DNA of 64,000 nucleotides. Source: Xenorhabdus griffiniae (GTDB taxonomy: Bacteria > Pseudomonadota > Gammaproteobacteria > Enterobacterales > Enterobacteriaceae). Shown in pieces: positions 60,525-64,000 of the stretch; position 1 is the stretch's first letter, and each line of letters begins with the position of its first letter. Below the pieces are notes generated by a model. It was given only the letters and a program-made list of their open reading frames with translations. It was not told the DNA's origin and did not search any database. A program made the translations under genes and the position numbers. The stretch is from positions 1,706,001 through 1,770,000 of the forward strand of contig NZ_CP147737.1 in NCBI RefSeq assembly GCF_037265215.1. The letters run 5' to 3'.

Positions 60525-62810
60525 ATGCTCAATCAAGAACTGGAGCTTAGTCTCAATATTGCTTTTGCCAAAGCAAGGGATAACAGACATGAATTTATGA
60601 CTGTGGAGCACCTGTTGCTGGCGTTGTTAAGTAACACATCAGCGCGAGAAGCACTGGAGGCTTGTAAAGTCGATTTGGCGATGTTACGCCAAGAATTAGA
60701 AAGTTTTATAGCACAAACCACCCCCTTGTTATCTGAAAATGATGACAGGGATACACAACCTACATTAAGTTTTCAGCGTGTTTTGCAACGTGCGGTATTT
60801 CATGTTCAATCTTCGGGGCGTTCGGAAGTCTCGGGAGCGAATGTCTTGGTTGCCATTTTTAGTGAACAGGAATCGCAGGCTGCTTATTTATTGCGTAAGT
60901 ATGACGTCAGTCGTTTGGATGTTGTGAACTTCATCTCTCATGGAACGCGCAAAGATGAATCAGACCATGATGCTCACCACAGTATCAATCCAGTTCAGGA
61001 AGAACCGGTAATTAGTGAAGATCGATTGGAAAATTTCACGACCAATCTGAATCAATTGGCACAGAAAGGACAAATTGATCCGCTTGTCGGCCGTCAGAAT
61101 GAATTGGAGAGAACGATTCAGGTACTCTGCCGTCGCCGTAAAAATAATCCTCTGTTTGTTGGCGAATCGGGTGTAGGTAAGACGGCCATTGCTGAGGGGC
61201 TTGCATGGTGTATCGTGCAAAAGAATGTCCCTGAAGTGATGAAGGATTGTACCATCTATTCTCTTGATATTGGCTCATTGTTAGCGGGAACAAAGTATCG
61301 CGGTGATTTTGAGAAGCGCTTCAAGTCTTTGTTAAAAACATTAGAGCAGGACAGTAAAAGCATTCTCTTCATTGACGAAATCCATACTATTATTGGTGCA
61401 GGCGCCGCATCAGGTGGCCAGGTGGACGCAGCTAATCTCATCAAACCGTTGTTGTCCAGTGGGCGTATACGGGTAATTGGCTCAACGACTTACCACGAGT
61501 TTAGCAATATTTTTGAAAAAGATCGGGCTTTGGCTCGTCGATTCCAAAAAATTGATATTCTTGAGCCTTCTTCTGAAGAAACGGTACAAATTATCAATGG
61601 ACTACGTGCTAAATATGAAGCACACCATGATGTTCGTTATACAGCGAAGGCCATTCGAGCGGCGGTTGAGTTATCTGTGAAGTATATTACCGATCGTCAT
61701 TTACCGGATAAAGCCATTGATGTTATTGATGAGGCTGGAGCAAGGACCAGATTAGTGCCTGCTAGCCGCCGTAAGAAGACGATCAATGTTGCCGATATTG
61801 AAACTGTTGTTGCTCGCATAGCCCGTATTCCAGAAAAAACGGTGTCAGCCAGCGATAAAGATGTATTGAAGTCACTGGATGAACGTTTGAAAATGTTGGT
61901 TTTTGGTCAGGAAAAAGCGATTGCTGCTTTGACGGAAGCCATCAGGATGAGCCGTGCTGGATTGGGACAAGATCATAAACCTGTGGGATCTTTCTTGTTT
62001 GCAGGGCCAACGGGAGTGGGGAAAACCGAAGTCACGGTCCAACTTGCTAAGGTCTTGAATGTCAAATTATTGCGATTTGATATGTCAGAGTATATGGAAC
62101 GTCATACTGTCAGTCGTTTAATCGGTGCTCCTCCGGGGTATGTTGGATATGATCAGGGAGGATTATTGACCGATGCAATCATCAAACATCCTCATTCTGT
62201 ACTGTTACTGGATGAGATTGAAAAAGCCCATCCTGATGTTTTTAACCTGCTGTTACAGGTTATGGATAATGGTACATTGACTGACAATAATGGCCGCAAG
62301 GCGGATTTCCGCAATGTTATTTTGGTGATGACAACCAATGCAGGAGTGCGTGAAATACAGCGTAAATCCATTGGATTCACTGAACAGGATAACAGCCCGG
62401 ATGGTATGGAAGAGATAAAGCGGCTTTTCACACCTGAATTCCGCAATCGTCTTGATAGCATCATCTGGTTTGATGCACTCTCTCTTGAAGTTATTCAGCA
62501 AGTTGTTGATAAATTTATCGTTGAGTTACAAGCCCAACTAGATGAAAAAGGCGTTTCTTTGGAAGTCAGTGCAGCTGCACGTCAATGGTTATGTGACAAA
62601 GGTTATGATAAGGCGATGGGAGCACGACCTATGGCCCGTGTCATTCAGGACAACCTCAAAAAACCACTGGCGAATGAATTGTTATTTGGCTCTTTGGTGC
62701 ATGGAGGCTCAGTCAAGATTGAACTTGATAAAGCTAAACAGATATTGGTATATGATTTCAAGAGTGCCCAAAAATCGAATAATAAGAAATCAGAAGATGC
62801 TGTATTGTAA
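60525..62810 (+). CDS. clpA: ClpA, ATPase subunit of the ClpAP protease
   Basis: 761 residues (E. coli 758). Double Clp-N domain (1-~145); AAA D1 with [20 protein letters not shown]2 with [20 protein letters not shown]; ClpP-docking loop IGF in [10 protein letters not shown] (E. coli IGL). Class I Hsp100, no middle coiled coil. ATG 60525 with AGGAGGAGG upstream; a GTG six bases earlier lies inside that sequence. Confidence 0.96.
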   Translation: MLNQELELSLNIAFAKARDNRHEFMTVEHLLLALLSNTSAREALEACKVDLAMLRQELESFIAQTTPLLSENDDRDTQPTLSFQRVLQRAVFHVQSSGRSEVSGANVLVAIFSEQESQAAYLLRKYDVSRLDVVNFISHGTRKDESDHDAHHSINPVQEEPVISEDRLENFTTNLNQLAQKGQIDPLVGRQNELERTIQVLCRRRKNNPLFVGESGVGKTAIAEGLAWCIVQKNVPEVMKDCTIYSLDIGSLLAGTKYRGDFEKRFKSLLKTLEQDSKSILFIDEIHTIIGAGAASGGQVDAANLIKPLLSSGRIRVIGSTTYHEFSNIFEKDRALARRFQKIDILEPSSEETVQIINGLRAKYEAHHDVRYTAKAIRAAVELSVKYITDRHLPDKAIDVIDEAGARTRLVPASRRKKTINVADIETVVARIARIPEKTVSASDKDVLKSLDERLKMLVFGQEKAIAALTEAIRMSRAGLGQDHKPVGSFLFAGPTGVGKTEVTVQLAKVLNVKLLRFDMSEYMERHTVSRLIGAPPGYVGYDQGGLLTDAIIKHPHSVLLLDEIEKAHPDVFNLLLQVMDNGTLTDNNGRKADFRNVILVMTTNAGVREIQRKSIGFTEQDNSPDGMEEIKRLFTPEFRNRLDSIIWFDALSLEVIQQVVDKFIVELQAQLDEKGVSLEVSAAARQWLCDKGYDKAMGARPMARVIQDNLKKPLANELLFGSLVHGGSVKIELDKAKQILVYDFKSAQKSNNKKSEDAVL

Positions 62811-62823
62811 CCATTAACAGCTA

Positions 62824-62863
62824 CACCACAGGTGACTTTTGAAAAATATGATCACCTGTGGTG
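62824..62863. terminator. Stem-loop between convergent clpA and infA
   Basis: CACCACAGGTGA, 16-base loop, TCACCTGTGGTG: a 12-bp perfect stem 14 bases from both stop codons. No U tract. In E. coli tRNA gene serW lies near here; none is present in this gap. Confidence 0.6.
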
Positions 62864-62877
62864 CTAAGGTATCTTAA

Positions 62878-63099
62878 TCAGCGGCTACGGAAAGTAATGC
62901 GTCCTTTTTCCGGATCATATGTAGTTAGCTCAACTGTAACCTTGTCTCCTGTCAGGATGCGGATATAGTTCTTGCGCATTTTTCCTGAGATATGAGCAGT
63001 GACAATGTGTCCGTTGTCTAATTCAACGCGAAACACAGTATTTGGCAGTGTTTCTAAAACAGTACCTTGCATTTCAAAATTAGTGTCTTCTTTGGCCAT
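62878..63099 (-). CDS. infA: Translation initiation factor IF-1
   Basis: 73 residues; E. coli has 72. OB fold: [48 protein letters not shown]. The extra residue is near the N-terminus ([12 protein letters not shown] versus MAKEDNIEMQG). Binds the ribosomal A site during initiation. Same strand as aat, upstream, 163 bases away. Confidence 0.96.
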   Translation of the reverse strand: MAKEDTNFEMQGTVLETLPNTVFRVELDNGHIVTAHISGKMRKNYIRILTGDKVTVELTTYDPEKGRITFRSR

Positions 63100-63262
63100 C
63101 TAATCCTCTAAATGTAACAACCATAGTTTTTAACCGGCAAGATAATGCCGAAAAACCATCACTATGTAAAGGAATGTCGTATTTTAAGCCATCATTTTAC
63201 ATACGGTAATATGATGGCTAATGACATTCCCACCATGAACAGCATTTATTTCTAAGAGACGA

Positions 63263-63952
63263 TTATAAATCCAGCTTTTGTACAGACCAGCAGCCTGATT
63301 GCAATGACTGCTTTCTCAATTGATAAAGATGCTGGAGAAACTTTTCTCTCGGAATATTTTTAGCACCCAATGATTCTGTATGGTGATTTAATACCTGACA
63401 GTCAAATAGTTGGCCACCGTGACGTAAAAAATGGTGATAGAATGCGACAAAAGCACATTTGGAAGCATTCTCCATTTTGCTAAACATCGATTCACCACAA
63501 AATAGTGTACCGACACAAACGCCGTATAAACCACCTACAAGTTGATGGTCATGCCAGACTTCAATTGAATGAGCTAATCCTTCTTTATGTAAGGTTTGAT
63601 AACCTTTTTGAACGTCTGGTCCAATCCAGGTACCTTCTTGTCGTTGAGCGCAATGATATATCACTTCATCAAAAGCATAGTTTACCGTAATTTGGTAAGC
63701 ATGTTTGTGAATAAATCGACGTAGCGTTCGGCCAATATGCAATTCTCCTGGGATCAGCACGGCCCTTGGATCGGGAGACCACCATAAAGGCGGTTCATCA
63801 GGCGAATACCACGGAAAAATTCCCTCATGATACGCTACTCGCAAACGTTCTGCACTTAGATCTCCGCCAAATGCCAATAAACCATTGGGTTCAACCAGCG
63901 CATTAGTGGGATGGGGGAATTCATATGAGTTACCCAATTGAGCTATCGACAT
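63263..63952 (-). CDS. aat: Leucyl/phenylalanyl-tRNA-protein transferase
   Basis: 229 residues (E. coli 234). Adds Leu or Phe to proteins with N-terminal Arg/Lys, creating ClpS substrates. Seen: [85 protein letters not shown] 63952 has AGGTGA eight bases upstream; a GTG at 63964 does not. It lies with infA and clpSA as in E. coli. Confidence 0.94.
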   Translation of the reverse strand: MSIAQLGNSYEFPHPTNALVEPNGLLAFGGDLSAERLRVAYHEGIFPWYSPDEPPLWWSPDPRAVLIPGELHIGRTLRRFIHKHAYQITVNYAFDEVIYHCAQRQEGTWIGPDVQKGYQTLHKEGLAHSIEVWHDHQLVGGLYGVCVGTLFCGESMFSKMENASKCAFVAFYHHFLRHGGQLFDCQVLNHHTESLGAKNIPREKFLQHLYQLRKQSLQSGCWSVQKLDL

Positions 63953-64000
63953 AAGTTGAATCACCTTTGCTCAGGATAGCTCTGTAGCTGATAAAATTGT

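Noticed and set aside
62811..62877. tRNA-Ser gene between clpA and infA, as in E. coli (serW)
   Set aside because: The gap is only 67 bases and holds a stem-loop, with no tRNA-like cloverleaf.

Overview
The window looks like chromosomal core DNA of an insect-pathogenic member of the Morganellaceae, most likely Xenorhabdus and less likely Photorhabdus. The evidence is protein-level similarity to E. coli over long runs of housekeeping genes, an AT-leaning composition, and about 16 intergenic copies of a short palindromic repeat of the kind scattered through these genomes. The genus call is inference; no 16S rRNA gene is present.

The layout is a mosaic of blocks that are separate on the E. coli map. 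Bases 1-6460 carry rhtA (partial), a GNAT acetyltransferase, a Gfo/Idh/MocA oxidoreductase, ybiT, moeB and moeA. Bases 6.7-22.2 kb carry an MFS transporter, folE-yeiB, sanA, maeA, cdd, yohK-yohJ, metG, mrp, udk, dcd and asmA. Bases 22.2-34.5 kb are the accessory stretch: an orphan phage-type tail fibre with 14 internal repeats, then yegH and gnd, a triple array of the palindromic repeat, a 46-residue membrane peptide, yeaK, yiaY behind an FNR box, and a divergent arsenic cluster (arsR | arsP-arsM). The polysaccharide genes that lie between yegH and gnd in E. coli are absent. Bases 34.6-42.0 kb hold the complete histidine operon hisGDCBHAFI with its leader peptide and attenuator. Bases 42.3-64.0 kb run through yeeZ, gstB, dacC, sdaC, ybjG, the sRNA gene rybB, grxA, ybjC, ybjN, rlmC, artPIQM, lysO, a decayed ybjD, macAB, cspD, clpSA, infA and aat.

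Functional groups: molybdenum cofactor assembly (moeA, moeB); folate, pyrimidine and nucleotide supply (folE, cdd, udk, dcd); histidine and arginine acquisition; envelope maintenance (sanA, asmA, dacC, ybjG, MacAB); N-degron proteolysis (ClpS/ClpA, with Aat making the N-degrons); and a compact methylarsenical module. In that module an arsenite methyltransferase with all four catalytic cysteines sits behind an ArsP-type permease, under two matching inverted-repeat operators.

The items most worth a second look are the arsR/arsP/arsM module and its operators, the orphan repeat-rich tail fibre, the repeat family with its TA-joined tandem array, RybB with an apparent sigma-E promoter, an ownerless plus-strand terminator beside it, and the ybjD relic interrupted by a repeat.
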